This document shows, piece after piece, positions 8,285 through 17,717 of a DNA stretch of 64,000 bases. Each line of letters begins with the position of its first letter. Position 1 is the first letter of the stretch. A model generated the notes under the pieces. That model saw only the letters and a program-made list of their open reading frames with translations, was not told the DNA's origin and ran no database searches. A program made the position numbers and the translations under genes. This stretch comes from Thomasclavelia saccharogumia DSM 17460 (GTDB taxonomy: Bacteria > Bacillota_I > Bacilli_A > Erysipelotrichales > Coprobacillaceae): contig NZ_JMLH01000001.1 of the NCBI RefSeq assembly GCF_000686665.1, positions 1-64,000 of the forward strand, given 5' to 3'.

Positions 8285-10162
8285 ATGAAAAAATTAATAA
8301 AAATACTAATAACTATTTTAGCAAGTTTTACAGGTATTCTTTTATCTTTATATATTATTGCTTATTCAATGGGAGAACCAGATTTAAATAAAAATCGTTA
8401 TTTAAAACTATATGATAATAATCAAGAAATTTACTATCAGTCAATTAACGATTATGCTGGTCATTATGTCACGTTAGATAACGTAAGTAGTTATTTTAAA
8501 GATAGTATCGTTGCTATTGAAGATCAACGTTTTTATAAACATCGCGGCTTTGATCCCATTGGTATCATGCGGGCCATTAAAGTTAATCTTACAAATCAAA
8601 AAAAATCTCAAGGGGCTAGTACTATCACCCAGCAGTATGCTCGTTTACTATACTTAACTAATGAAAAATCATGGTCTAGAAAAATGAAAGAAGCTTTCTT
8701 AACAATGCAGTTAGAAACTCATTTAAGTAAAGATGAAATATTAGAAGGATATGTAAATAATGTATATTTTGGTCATGGTATTTATGGAATTGAAAATGCT
8801 GCCCAATACTTTTATGGTAAAAGTGCCAAAGATCTAGATCTAAATGAAAGTAGTATGTTAGCGGGGGTCGTTAACGGCCCTACTTACTATTCGCCTCTCA
8901 ATGATCAAGAAGCTGCTCGTAAAAGACAAGCAATTGTTTTAGATGCTTTGATTGATTGTCATAAAATAACTAATGAGCAAAAAGAAAAAGTGTTAAAAAG
9001 TGATCTTAACCTAGCCTCTGAACACAAAGTAGATGAAAATCTCGCTAACAATTTTTATAAAGACACAGTTATTGATGAACTTGAAGAACTAGGTTATTAC
9101 AACAATACCTATTTAAATCAGGGATTAAATGTCTATACTACTTTTAATCAAGATTATCAAAATATACTTGAAAAAAGTGCTAAAAATTATACTAAAGATA
9201 GTGAGGTTGAAACGTCTAGTATTGTTGTAGAACCTTATACAAGTAAAATTCTAGCTTTGATTGGTGGAAAAGATTATTCAAGTTCTCAATTTAATCGGGC
9301 CACTAAATCCAATCGGCAAATCGGCAGCACTGTAAAACCTTTATTATACTATCTTGCACTAGAAAATGGTTTTACCCCAGCAACTACATTTCTAGATGAA
9401 CCAACGACTTTTAAACTCGAAGATAATAGTACTTATAGTCCTAGTAATTATAATGATAAGTATGCATACAAAGACATTACTTTAGCTCAGGCTCTGGCTG
9501 TATCTGATAATATTTTTGCAGTTAAGACTCACTTATTTCTAGGTACCGAAAATCTTGCAACATTAATAAAAAAATTTGGTATTGAAAATGTTAAAACTAA
9601 TGCTTCCCTAGCATTAGGTACTGTTAATACCAACATTTATAATCTAGCTAATATGTATAATGCTATTGCCAGTGAAGGAATTTATAATCATCTCTATACA
9701 ATAGAAAAAATAACTAATAATAATGGTGATATTCTTTATCAGCATAAATCCAAAAATGAAAAGATGTTGAATCAAGATAGTTGTTTAGTTTTATCGCAGC
9801 TTTTGACCGGAAGTTTTAACAGTGTATTCAGTACTTATTTACAAGCAACGATGGCAGCTTATCAGCTAGATAATATCAATGCCTGTAAAACAGGCAGCAC
9901 TGATTTTGACAATCTTGCAGTTGCATATAATCCTAACATTCTAGTCGCCAGCTGGGTAGGATATGATGATAATCGCAAAATGGAGACTACAAACGATAAA
10001 ACGGTTGCTAAAAAGACAGTAGTTGATGTTTTAAATTATACTAATGAAACTAAAGAAGTTACCTGGTACCAGCCTTCTAAAAACATTCAAGAAATTGCTA
10101 TTAATCCCTTAACTGGGGATTTTGATGAAAATGGTGTTGTTTACTGGTTTAAAAAAACGTAA
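8285..10162 (+). CDS. Bifunctional class A penicillin-binding protein
   Basis: A 625-residue membrane enzyme that polymerises lipid II and cross-links peptidoglycan. It has a signal anchor at residues 5-28, then the GT51 transglycosylase domain (about 55-225) with EDQRFYKHRG (catalytic E79), GASTITQQ and the second-half motif ILEGYVNNVYFG. The transpeptidase domain (about 310-600) has S348-T-V-K351, SDN at 407-409 and KTG at 535-537, so all motifs are intact. It is somewhat short for PBP1A because no long C-terminal extension is present. GGTGAGATA precedes the ATG. Single gene, convergent with the HD protein. Confidence 0.95.
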   Translation: MKKLIKILITILASFTGILLSLYIIAYSMGEPDLNKNRYLKLYDNNQEIYYQSINDYAGHYVTLDNVSSYFKDSIVAIEDQRFYKHRGFDPIGIMRAIKVNLTNQKKSQGASTITQQYARLLYLTNEKSWSRKMKEAFLTMQLETHLSKDEILEGYVNNVYFGHGIYGIENAAQYFYGKSAKDLDLNESSMLAGVVNGPTYYSPLNDQEAARKRQAIVLDALIDCHKITNEQKEKVLKSDLNLASEHKVDENLANNFYKDTVIDELEELGYYNNTYLNQGLNVYTTFNQDYQNILEKSAKNYTKDSEVETSSIVVEPYTSKILALIGGKDYSSSQFNRATKSNRQIGSTVKPLLYYLALENGFTPATTFLDEPTTFKLEDNSTYSPSNYNDKYAYKDITLAQALAVSDNIFAVKTHLFLGTENLATLIKKFGIENVKTNASLALGTVNTNIYNLANMYNAIASEGIYNHLYTIEKITNNNGDILYQHKSKNEKMLNQDSCLVLSQLLTGSFNSVFSTYLQATMAAYQLDNINACKTGSTDFDNLAVAYNPNILVASWVGYDDNRKMETTNDKTVAKKTVVDVLNYTNETKEVTWYQPSKNIQEIAINPLTGDFDENGVVYWFKKT

Positions 10163-10190
10163 TCCTGAATCTTATGATTCAGGATAAAAT
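10160..10190. terminator. Shared two-way terminator
   Basis: ATCCTGAATC (10162-10171) pairs with GATTCAGGAT (10176-10185). It is flanked by A-rich sequence on the left and T/A-rich sequence on the right. The stop codon of the PBP is at its left foot and the stop codon of the HD protein lies in its loop, so two convergent genes overlap at one hairpin. Confidence 0.8.
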
Positions 10191-11401
10191 ATTTTATGAT
10201 CTATTTTATTCTTTTTTGAATTAATTATTGCTCCAACAATTTCTGATACTTCTGGTAAAGCTTTAGTTTGATGATTTATTAAGATCTCAATTGCTTCTGT
10301 TTCATCATTATCATAATACAAATATGGAATTTGGCTTTGATCATCGCTAACAACATAATAGCGGGGATCATAGCCTTTTTTTTCATATCGAGCCATCATC
10401 TTTAACTTTTCATCACTATTATTTAAATCACGATATATAAATAATTTTCGATTTAAAAAACGATTACATAAATCGGCCAATATTTTATCTTTCCCTTCAC
10501 TTAAAAACCTAAAATAATATAATACGATATTTTCATCTAAATTTATATAATCAACCACATTTACTTTTCCTTTTAAAAAAGGCTCTAAATAACGAATCTC
10601 TCCAAAATCATATCCAGCAAGATAAAGATCTTTCATTCTTCTAAAAATACTAATCAACAATTGTTCATAACTTCTTGAAGTTGGATGATAATAAACCTGC
10701 CAATACATATGATATCTAGCTAAAATATAGTTTTCAATCGCCTGAACACCTGAAGCTTTATAAACAATTTTATTATTAAACACTTTCATGACCCTTAAAA
10801 TCCGATATAAATCAAAATGTCCATAAGTAGTTCCCGTAAAATATGAATCTCTAAGTAAATAATCCATTCTATCAGCATCTAATTGACTAGAAATCATTTG
10901 AATCAAAATCTTATTTGGATGCGTTTTTGCTATCACACTGCTCACCTTTTTAGAAAATCCTGGTTCAAAATTTTCTAAAATATGATGTACTTCACTATCA
11001 TTATTAATAATCTTAATCGTATATTCTTCATGATTAAATCCGAAAGCCTCTTCAAAACAGTGTGAAAATGGTCCATGACCAAGATCATGCAATAAAGCAG
11101 CACACATAACTGTCAATTTATCATAATCATTTATATAATCACCTATTTCACTATTAAAAATCATTTTACGCACGATAAAATAAACACCTAACGAATGACA
11201 AAATCTCGAGTGCTCCGCACTTTGATATACTTGATGCGTACCCCCTAATTGTTTTATTCTTCGTAACCGCTGCATTTCTTTAGAATTAATCAATTCTAAT
11301 AAAACCGGCTGGTCTACATGAATATAATTATGAACTGCATCTCTAAATACCTTACTATCATTCAATTTTGTATAACTTAATTTATAAGCACTGGAATTCA
11401 T
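10172..11401 (-). CDS. HD-domain phosphohydrolase (YwfO-like)
   Basis: A 409-residue metal-dependent HD phosphohydrolase similar to the SAMHD1/dGTPase-like group typified by Bacillus YwfO. The histidine metal ligand H in SAEHSRFCHSLGV, the HD pair in LLHDLGHGPFSHCFE and a later D in SSQLDADRMDYLLRD are present, so the active site looks complete. The family hydrolyses nucleotides; the substrate here is unknown. The ATG at 11401 has AGGAGGTG 6 bases upstream, so 7 further in-frame codons were left out. Confidence 0.85.
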   Translation of the reverse strand: MNSSAYKLSYTKLNDSKVFRDAVHNYIHVDQPVLLELINSKEMQRLRRIKQLGGTHQVYQSAEHSRFCHSLGVYFIVRKMIFNSEIGDYINDYDKLTVMCAALLHDLGHGPFSHCFEEAFGFNHEEYTIKIINNDSEVHHILENFEPGFSKKVSSVIAKTHPNKILIQMISSQLDADRMDYLLRDSYFTGTTYGHFDLYRILRVMKVFNNKIVYKASGVQAIENYILARYHMYWQVYYHPTSRSYEQLLISIFRRMKDLYLAGYDFGEIRYLEPFLKGKVNVVDYINLDENIVLYYFRFLSEGKDKILADLCNRFLNRKLFIYRDLNNSDEKLKMMARYEKKGYDPRYYVVSDDQSQIPYLYYDNDETEAIEILINHQTKALPEVSEIVGAIINSKKNKIDHKIFYPES

Positions 11402-11503
11402 TTTTACACCTCCTATAAACATTATTTTATTTATTATAATACAGATAACTAGTTTATGCTATAAGATTCATCTTAGATTCAACCAGATCAATTAGTATAA
11501 CGA

Positions 11504-11540
11504 TAAAAAGTATGGTTTAAAAATAATAACCATACTTTCT
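11504..11540 (-). terminator. Terminator after the small membrane protein pair
   Basis: AAAGTATGGTT and AACCATACTTT (about 11508-11538) pair. On the minus strand the hairpin runs into TTTTTATCG, fitting the end of the transcript from the 12.7-kb gene. It is 80 bases past the last stop codon. Confidence 0.75.
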
Positions 11541-11620
11541 TATTTCTTTATAGACTTAAAATATTATTTATTCCACTATAATTTATAAACTTACTAACAG
11601 ATTTTTAACTAAAACAATAT

Positions 11621-11824
11621 TTATCGATCTTTTAAATATCTGTTTTTCAATAAGATTCGTAAGATTTGAAGCTGCATTGCAATACCCAATATTGCAAAAC
11701 TCCAATTAATATGGGTTATAGGATCAAAATTTTTTCCAAAAACATAAAAACATCCGATTGATAATAAATTATGAAAATAAATGTTTATTAGATTTTTAGT
11801 ACTCAAACGAACTTCTTTTGTCAT
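11621..11824 (-). CDS. Small two-helix membrane protein, copy 2
   Basis: A 67-residue protein with two hydrophobic segments (about 12-28, NIYFHNLLSIGCFYVFG, and 35-55, NWSFAILGIAMQLQILRILL) and a basic tail (KNRYLKDR). It is clearly a paralogue of the gene just upstream: both have KEV-L-S-K at the start, a G-K turn, INW, and LLKNR near the end. The start was set at MTKEVRLS to match that copy, with GAAGG upstream. The unit order is secreted protein, copy 1, copy 2, which would suit immunity or accessory peptides, but this is inference. Confidence 0.75.
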   Translation of the reverse strand: MTKEVRLSTKNLINIYFHNLLSIGCFYVFGKNFDPITHINWSFAILGIAMQLQILRILLKNRYLKDR

Positions 11825-11840
11825 ATTTGCCTTCATCATC

Positions 11841-12035
11841 TTACTTTTTATGCCTGTTTTTCAATAAAATCCATAAAATTTGAAATTGCATTGCAACACC
11901 CAATCCCATATAATACCAATTAATATTTTTCGTGGAGTCTATCCTTTTTCCAGATAAATAAAAAAACGCTAGCGATAACAAATTAACAAAAAAAATATAT
12001 AACAAAGTCTTACTACTCAAATGAACTTCTTTCAT
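11841..12035 (-). CDS. Small two-helix membrane protein, copy 1
   Basis: A 64-residue protein with two transmembrane segments (about 8-27, YIFFVNLLSLAFFYLSGK, and 35-56, WYYMGLGVAMQFQILWILL) and a basic C-terminus. It is a tandem paralogue of the following gene, with roughly half of positions identical by eye. AAAGGAAA precedes the ATG. It begins 14 bases after the secreted protein gene stops, so they form one transcript. No family was recognised. Confidence 0.75.
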   Translation of the reverse strand: MKEVHLSSKTLLYIFFVNLLSLAFFYLSGKRIDSTKNINWYYMGLGVAMQFQILWILLKNRHKK

Positions 12036-12049
12036 AATATTTCCTTTCT

Positions 12050-12709
12050 CTACACACTCGCTCTAGCGTTTGTCCAGTAAGATCCCGTTGCCCCAGTATA
12101 ATCAGAATTCTTATAAACTGTAATATGATCTCTTAAATATCTGTATGAATCATCATGATAAGTATCTATTTTAAAATACACTTCTTTTTGATTATTTCCT
12201 CCTACTGCAGAAACAATTAGCGAAATTACTGTAACCGATGTACCTATAGGTGGCATAAGACCTAAAATTCCTGAAACAATTTCTCGTCCTTGTTTATCAT
12301 AAGTACTTGAACATTTTATAGTATATGCATAATACCATGGTCCATTCATCCCAAATGGTTGAATTTCTTCTACATATTTTTCTATTTTTGCAACTTTTAT
12401 TTCGTTATCAAAATATAAGTAGTTATCTTTTAAATCAATAGAATGAAATTCTCCATTAGATAAACTAATAAAACAAGCAAATTCCCCAGTCTGAACTATT
12501 TTTGTGACTTCATTCGTGATTAAATTAGTAATAATGGTCTCATTATCGTGTTTTTCTATTTTATATAATACATCATTAGATTCAATATATTCGATTGCTC
12601 CATCGATGTTCTCGTACGCTGAAACATCTAAAATAAAACATAGAAATAATAGTACCCATGCTAAGATAAAACATATTCCTTTTTTTAGGTTATTATAAAT
12701 TATTTCCAT
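12050..12709 (-). CDS. Secreted protein of unknown function, possible bacteriocin
   Basis: A 219-residue protein with a clear signal peptide (basic NNLKKG, hydrophobic FILAWVLLFLCFIL, cleavage after VSA near residue 31). The first half after cleavage is strand-rich. A hydrophobic, glycine-rich stretch near 145-172 (VSGILGLMPPIGTSVTVISL) could insert in a membrane. The end (KNSDYTGATGSYWTNA) is hydrophilic and aromatic. AGGGGAG precedes the ATG. Two paralogous two-helix membrane peptides follow directly. The overall layout recalls large secreted bacteriocins of the geobacillin-26 kind, but I cannot confirm homology by eye. Confidence 0.7.
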   Translation of the reverse strand: MEIIYNNLKKGICFILAWVLLFLCFILDVSAYENIDGAIEYIESNDVLYKIEKHDNETIITNLITNEVTKIVQTGEFACFISLSNGEFHSIDLKDNYLYFDNEIKVAKIEKYVEEIQPFGMNGPWYYAYTIKCSSTYDKQGREIVSGILGLMPPIGTSVTVISLIVSAVGGNNQKEVYFKIDTYHDDSYRYLRDHITVYKNSDYTGATGSYWTNARASV

Positions 12710-12920
12710 CTAAAATTCTCCCCTTTTATATATCTGGTTATATAAATTCAAACATAAATACGTACAATTTTATTATCTATTTTTTACATAAATAAATGAA
12801 ATAAACTTCTATATATACATAACAGTTTTATTAATTATTTTATCCCATTATGATTCTAATATTTAGTATTTTGAAATAAAATAATAAATTTAGACTATAA
12901 AGATTCCCTTAATACTATAA

Positions 12921-12960
12921 ACTGTGTAGTCAAGAGTATCTCATCTTGACTTACACAATT
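12921..12960 (-). terminator. Hairpin after the double-MBL wall protein
   Basis: GTGTA-G-TCAAGA faces TCTTGAC-T-TACAC across an 8-base loop, 21 bases beyond the stop codon. The T-run on the minus strand is short (GTTTATAG). The spacer 12710-12920 holds no gene and is very AT-rich; it should contain the promoter for the secreted protein at 12709. Confidence 0.6.
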
Positions 12961-12980
12961 CATATTACAAATTTTAAAAA

Positions 12981-13740
12981 TTATTTCTTTCTTTTTTTGT
13001 TTGTTGCTAATACCATTGAAGCTAATGCTAATCCTGCTAATGAATAACCTAAACTTGTTGTATCTCCAGTCTTGATACTTACAGCTGTATCTCCTGATTT
13101 TACTGTGCTGCTTGTTGCATCTCCGTTTATTACAGGTACTTCTGGATCAACTGCTAATCCTTCAATTGCACTGTTCAATGCTGCTACAGCTGCTTCTACT
13201 TCTGCTTCTGTAGCTTCTGGATCATCTAATACTGCTTGGACACCATTTAATGTTTCTTGCAATACATTCCATGATTCAGCACTGTAACTTGCCGCATTTA
13301 AACCTTGAGCCTTATTAATTAGATCATTCAATAAATCTTTATTTGGTTTTAATCTCAAGTTCAAGAAGGCTTTTACTAATTCACTATATACTTCATCAAC
13401 TTCATCCTGCATTGCATTAACATCAACCAATACAACATTTGCTTTTTCCAATACAGCTAACATATCAGACCATGATGATTCAATGTATTTACTTTCATCT
13501 AATCCATTGATTTGATCTACTTGTTTTTGTAATGCTGTTTTATCACCTTTAAAGAATTCTAACATCTGCATTACATCTGCTAGTCGATCAAAGGCATTAT
13601 TTACTTCAACTTGTGCAGCTTTTTCGTTACTATATACTTCTCTTGCATTTGTTAAAGCTTCGTTGAATTCAGTTACTACAACTGGTACAACATTTTCCAA
13701 ATCAGCTTTTTCAGCCATTTCAATAGCAATTGATAATGCT
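12981..13740. repeat. FIVAR/anchor coding repeat, copy A
   Basis: About 750 bases encoding three FIVAR repeats and the KTGD wall anchor. They are very close in DNA sequence to 17718-18490: long blocks such as the coding for ESWNVLQETLNGVQAVLDD and DKTALQKQVDQINGLDESKY are almost unchanged. The two genes differ completely in their N-terminal domains, so this end has been copied or exchanged between them. Confidence 0.85.
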
Positions 13741-16628
13741 GTTTTATTAGCTTCTATCATAATTGATGTTTTAGCAATACCATTAGTAAATTGTAACATT
13801 ACATTATGTTTTCCTTCATCTAATGTTTTTAAATATTCAGCATTAAGAATAATACTCATTGCATTTTCAGCAACTATATAATTATCTTTACTAACTACAA
13901 CATTATCAACTAATAATGTTGTAAAACTATTTTTTTCACCATTACTTGTTATATTGATTCCATTAGAGTTTCCCTTTATCCAAGTACCATCCTGACCATC
14001 AATTATATCATATGCAGTCGTTAAATTATTTCTAAAAGTAATTGAGCATACATTGAGTACTTCTCGATCAGTTAAACCTTCACTTTGTAATTGGGCTGCT
14101 CTTTGAGCCGATACTACCTCACCATTTTCTACAATTACTAAACCTCCACTCCATGATGAATCAGCTTGAATTTGATCATAAGCATATTGTATCGCTGTAG
14201 CAACCCATGTTGCATACTCAGGATTATTTAAATATGGTGTATGTCCGCCAATATTATATCTTATTTCATTTTCAACAATATAATTGGCTGCTTTTTGAGC
14301 TCCTAATAACCAATTTTGAGCATTTGACATATAAAAATTAGTTCCCCCATATTGGATTTGAGCACCTAAAGAATCACCACTATAAATTACTTTATGAGTT
14401 AGATCTGCTAACTGTCCACCTCCTGGAGTATGTTCATTAGGAATTTCAATAAATTGGAACTCAACCCCAGCTACTGTAAATTTCTCCATATCTGACAATG
14501 TTTTAATAGGAAAAGCTGCAACAACATCAATTCCATTAACTCTAGCATGTGGTTCATTTTCTGGCCAATACATGGTTGTAATTTCTTTTAATCTTTCATC
14601 CTGAGCAATAATAGCAAGATTATCACAATGATCAAGATGATTATGAGTACAGAAAATCTTTAATGATTCACATTTATCACCAATAACACTTTTTATAACC
14701 CTATTTAATACATTTTGTCCATAAAAATCAACATCGATCATAAATGCTTCTTTTCCGTCTTTACTTACATAAATCATCGGATTTTCTAAATCTGTATTTC
14801 TAATCATGTACCATGTTCCAGCATCATCTTCCTTCATTTTAATAACAAAGAAATTACCATACTGTGTCGTTAAATCATGTTGATTTTGGTATGCATAATC
14901 AGCATCATATCCCATAACTACACCTGTGATTGAATCATGCATTCCTATATCGTATCCCCACCATCCATGAGCATCTATGTGAAATTTTAAAGTTACATTT
15001 CCTTCTTTACTAGTAGCTATAACATCTGTTCCACCTCGATATGTTTCAGTAGCAAACGCCTCTGTATCATAAGCAGAATCCCAATCATATTGTAAATCTG
15101 TAGTTGGGTCAAAATCATTAATTTGTTTTAACAAACCAACTAATTCATTAACATATGTGGCATCAACCATGTTACCTTTACTATCAATAATTGTATAACC
15201 TTCATTTTTATCTACTAATTCTTTTACTTGTAACACATTTGCATAATAGCTTAGCATATTATAATAACTTGTTCCTGGTTCATCAACACAATTTTTATAT
15301 TCTGATACTAGATTAACACCTACTAATTGTACATCTACAGTTATTGTATTATTTTCGGCATCTTTTATTTTATTTATGTCTTTGACTGATAAATGTGATT
15401 TTAATGTAGTTGATATGTGCTGTTGTGTTTTAGTCCCATCAGCTTCATATCTTGGAATAATAATACTATTTAATGCTCTTTCACTACTACCTGTTTCTTC
15501 TTGAAGTTTTTTAATTGTAGCAATATTTCTCACATATATTCCAGGATAATATCCATCATTATTTAAATCAGCATCTAATGAATAAATTGCAGCATAATTA
15601 CTATTTCCTCCAGCAGGAATAAAATCAGCATTGATTTCATAATTATCTGCAGCAATATTATTTAATAATGCTTGATATTCAAGTATATGCCATAATCCGA
15701 CTTCTTGTACCGCTATACCATTAGAATGAGCATCGCCTTTTGCTTCCTGCCATCTATGACCTGTATAACAAGCTAAATCAGGCATATCTTTTACTATCTC
15801 AACTAACTCATCTACTCCTTTTTTAAAATCTACTAACTGATTTTCATCAGATTGTAACCAAACTGTACCTGATCCTAATGCATCACCACTAAATAAAACA
15901 TGATCTTCTTCATCTAATAATGCACAAGATCCCTCAGTATGGGCTTTTAATCCATAAACAGTAAGAGTTCGATTTCCAACATAAATCTTATCATTATCTT
16001 CAAAAGTCTCAATTTTACATTCACCATCTCTAATTACTGAGGCTAAGGAAGATAAATCATCTTTATGAATTTTAATAACGACATCCTGTCCTAATACTTT
16101 ATAGCCATTTCTAGTTTCGTCACGAAATAGTCCTGTATGATCACCATGACTATGAGTAATAACAGCTGAAGTAATTCCATTTGGAGCTAATGCATTAAAA
16201 ATTTCTTTTAATATATTATCACTAAAATGACTACTATAATCTTCTCCATTTCCCCCATCAATAATATCTGCACGATTATCACCAATAACTAAATAGATAG
16301 AAGCTCCATTATTAGTAGGACCATCTGCTACATAAGCTGCTGTACACTCATCAATATGATAAATATCATGTTGTAATTTTGTAATACGCATTTGTTTAGT
16401 AGAATCATCTAGATCTACAACATCAAAATAATAACCTGGTTCAGCAGTTTTCATAGCTTCTAAGCTGTTTACTGCAAATTTTCCTGTGCTATCATAATCC
16501 GTTGTATTTCCTAATACAACATCGCCTTCATTAAGAACATCTTGTGCAAAAACATTAGATACTATATTAGCACTACTACCTAATACCATAGTCGTTATTA
16601 AAAATAAATTTCCTATTTTTTTCTTCAT
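12981..16628 (-). CDS. Wall-anchored protein with two metallo-beta-lactamase-fold domains and FIVAR repeats
   Basis: A secreted protein of 1215 residues. It has a signal peptide at 1-29 (cut near VFAQ). Domain 1 (about 100-300) has the MBL metal motif HSHGDH at 159-164, then AHTEGSC, FSGDALG and YTGHR. Domain 2 (about 590-805) has a second motif, HNHLDH, at 662-667, then HTPGGG, YSGDSLG and GGHTPY. A beta-rich segment (about 890-960) and three FIVAR repeats (about 963-1157) follow. The end is KTGD, a hydrophobic helix and NKKRKK, a non-classical sortase-type anchor. The ATG at 16628 has GAGGT upstream. The substrate is unknown; an esterase, lactonase or sulfatase-like activity on extracellular substrates is possible. 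Confidence 0.85.
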   Translation of the reverse strand: MKKKIGNLFLITTMVLGSSANIVSNVFAQDVLNEGDVVLGNTTDYDSTGKFAVNSLEAMKTAEPGYYFDVVDLDDSTKQMRITKLQHDIYHIDECTAAYVADGPTNNGASIYLVIGDNRADIIDGGNGEDYSSHFSDNILKEIFNALAPNGITSAVITHSHGDHTGLFRDETRNGYKVLGQDVVIKIHKDDLSSLASVIRDGECKIETFEDNDKIYVGNRTLTVYGLKAHTEGSCALLDEEDHVLFSGDALGSGTVWLQSDENQLVDFKKGVDELVEIVKDMPDLACYTGHRWQEAKGDAHSNGIAVQEVGLWHILEYQALLNNIAADNYEINADFIPAGGNSNYAAIYSLDADLNNDGYYPGIYVRNIATIKKLQEETGSSERALNSIIIPRYEADGTKTQQHISTTLKSHLSVKDINKIKDAENNTITVDVQLVGVNLVSEYKNCVDEPGTSYYNMLSYYANVLQVKELVDKNEGYTIIDSKGNMVDATYVNELVGLLKQINDFDPTTDLQYDWDSAYDTEAFATETYRGGTDVIATSKEGNVTLKFHIDAHGWWGYDIGMHDSITGVVMGYDADYAYQNQHDLTTQYGNFFVIKMKEDDAGTWYMIRNTDLENPMIYVSKDGKEAFMIDVDFYGQNVLNRVIKSVIGDKCESLKIFCTHNHLDHCDNLAIIAQDERLKEITTMYWPENEPHARVNGIDVVAAFPIKTLSDMEKFTVAGVEFQFIEIPNEHTPGGGQLADLTHKVIYSGDSLGAQIQYGGTNFYMSNAQNWLLGAQKAANYIVENEIRYNIGGHTPYLNNPEYATWVATAIQYAYDQIQADSSWSGGLVIVENGEVVSAQRAAQLQSEGLTDREVLNVCSITFRNNLTTAYDIIDGQDGTWIKGNSNGINITSNGEKNSFTTLLVDNVVVSKDNYIVAENAMSIILNAEYLKTLDEGKHNVMLQFTNGIAKTSIMIEANKTALSIAIEMAEKADLENVVPVVVTEFNEALTNAREVYSNEKAAQVEVNNAFDRLADVMQMLEFFKGDKTALQKQVDQINGLDESKYIESSWSDMLAVLEKANVVLVDVNAMQDEVDEVYSELVKAFLNLRLKPNKDLLNDLINKAQGLNAASYSAESWNVLQETLNGVQAVLDDPEATEAEVEAAVAALNSAIEGLAVDPEVPVINGDATSSTVKSGDTAVSIKTGDTTSLGYSLAGLALASMVLATNKKRKK

Positions 16629-16775
16629 AATTACCTCTATTCCTATATATTTGTCTTTATTAACCATAAATACATAATTTAAATTTTTACTTTTATAAAA
16701 TTCTTGATGATTTTTAACCTTGTTGATAAATTTATTGTTTATAATTTTTTTAATCTATATTTTTCGTACTTAAAA

Positions 16776-17669
16776 CTAATTTTGATAGACCTTTTTAATA
16801 TTCTTAATAAATTTTTTTACATCTTTTGAAGGTTCAAGAGAATACATAATTCCAAAAGGAATAGTATAATCCCAATTTACTGGGATAACCTTTAACAAAG
16901 GATGGATATTACGCCAATTTCCTATCGCCATAAGCAAATTACCACTGCTTTGACAGTAATTAAATATATCAATATCATAAAATTGAAAGTCAATAACATT
17001 TATTCTTGAATGATATTTCAAAATATCGTCTCGTAAACAATCAATATAACTATTCCACCCCTGACGAATTAACATCAAATTTTCTCCATATAAATCTTTA
17101 ATATCAATTATATCTTTTTGAGCCAAAGGATGATACATTGGTACCGCAACACAAATTGATTCCTTAGTTAGTTCTAAAGCGTTACAATGATTTTCCTTTA
17201 AAAAATTATTGTCATAGATATTGGCGACTATATCAATATTCTTTCCCAAATTAGTTAGTATCTCTCTAGCGTTTTCAGCAGTATCTTCATATGAAATAAG
17301 TTCAAACTTTATTTCTGGACAATATTGTTGTACAGAATTCCATACTCTTAAAAGAAACTGACATGGTGTCATTATCGAAGTTCCCAATCTTATTGCATGA
17401 CTGTTTTTTTTCTCGACACTCTTTGCTCTTACAATAGAATCCTTTACATATTGAACCAGATAGGTCACATCATTATAAAATGACTTTCCAGCATCTGTTA
17501 AAGTTATTCCTTTATTGTCTCTATAAAATAGTGGAAAACCAATTTCATTTTCAAGTAAATTAATTTGTTTTATTACTGCTGTAGGTGAAATGAATAACTT
17601 TTGTGATGCTTTTGAAAAACTACTTGAATCTGCCACAACTAAAAATGTTTCAAGATGTGGATTATACAT
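16776..17669 (-). CDS. LysR-type transcriptional regulator
   Basis: A 297-residue regulator with an N-terminal winged helix-turn-helix (residues 3-62: LETFLVVADSSSFSKASQKLFISPTAV split as usual, then LLENEIGFPLF and LTDAGKSF) and a periplasmic-binding-protein-like effector domain (about 90-290). GAGGTGAT precedes the ATG. It lies between the two wall-anchored protein genes, all on the minus strand, 147 bases before the double-MBL gene and 48 bases after the esterase gene stops. This suggests it controls one or both, but no operator was identified. Confidence 0.9.
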   Translation of the reverse strand: MYNPHLETFLVVADSSSFSKASQKLFISPTAVIKQINLLENEIGFPLFYRDNKGITLTDAGKSFYNDVTYLVQYVKDSIVRAKSVEKKNSHAIRLGTSIMTPCQFLLRVWNSVQQYCPEIKFELISYEDTAENAREILTNLGKNIDIVANIYDNNFLKENHCNALELTKESICVAVPMYHPLAQKDIIDIKDLYGENLMLIRQGWNSYIDCLRDDILKYHSRINVIDFQFYDIDIFNYCQSSGNLLMAIGNWRNIHPLLKVIPVNWDYTIPFGIMYSLEPSKDVKKFIKNIKKVYQN

Positions 17670-17717
17670 AAATTTATCACCTCATTTAAAAATCAATTAT
17701 ATTAAATTCTTTATAAA

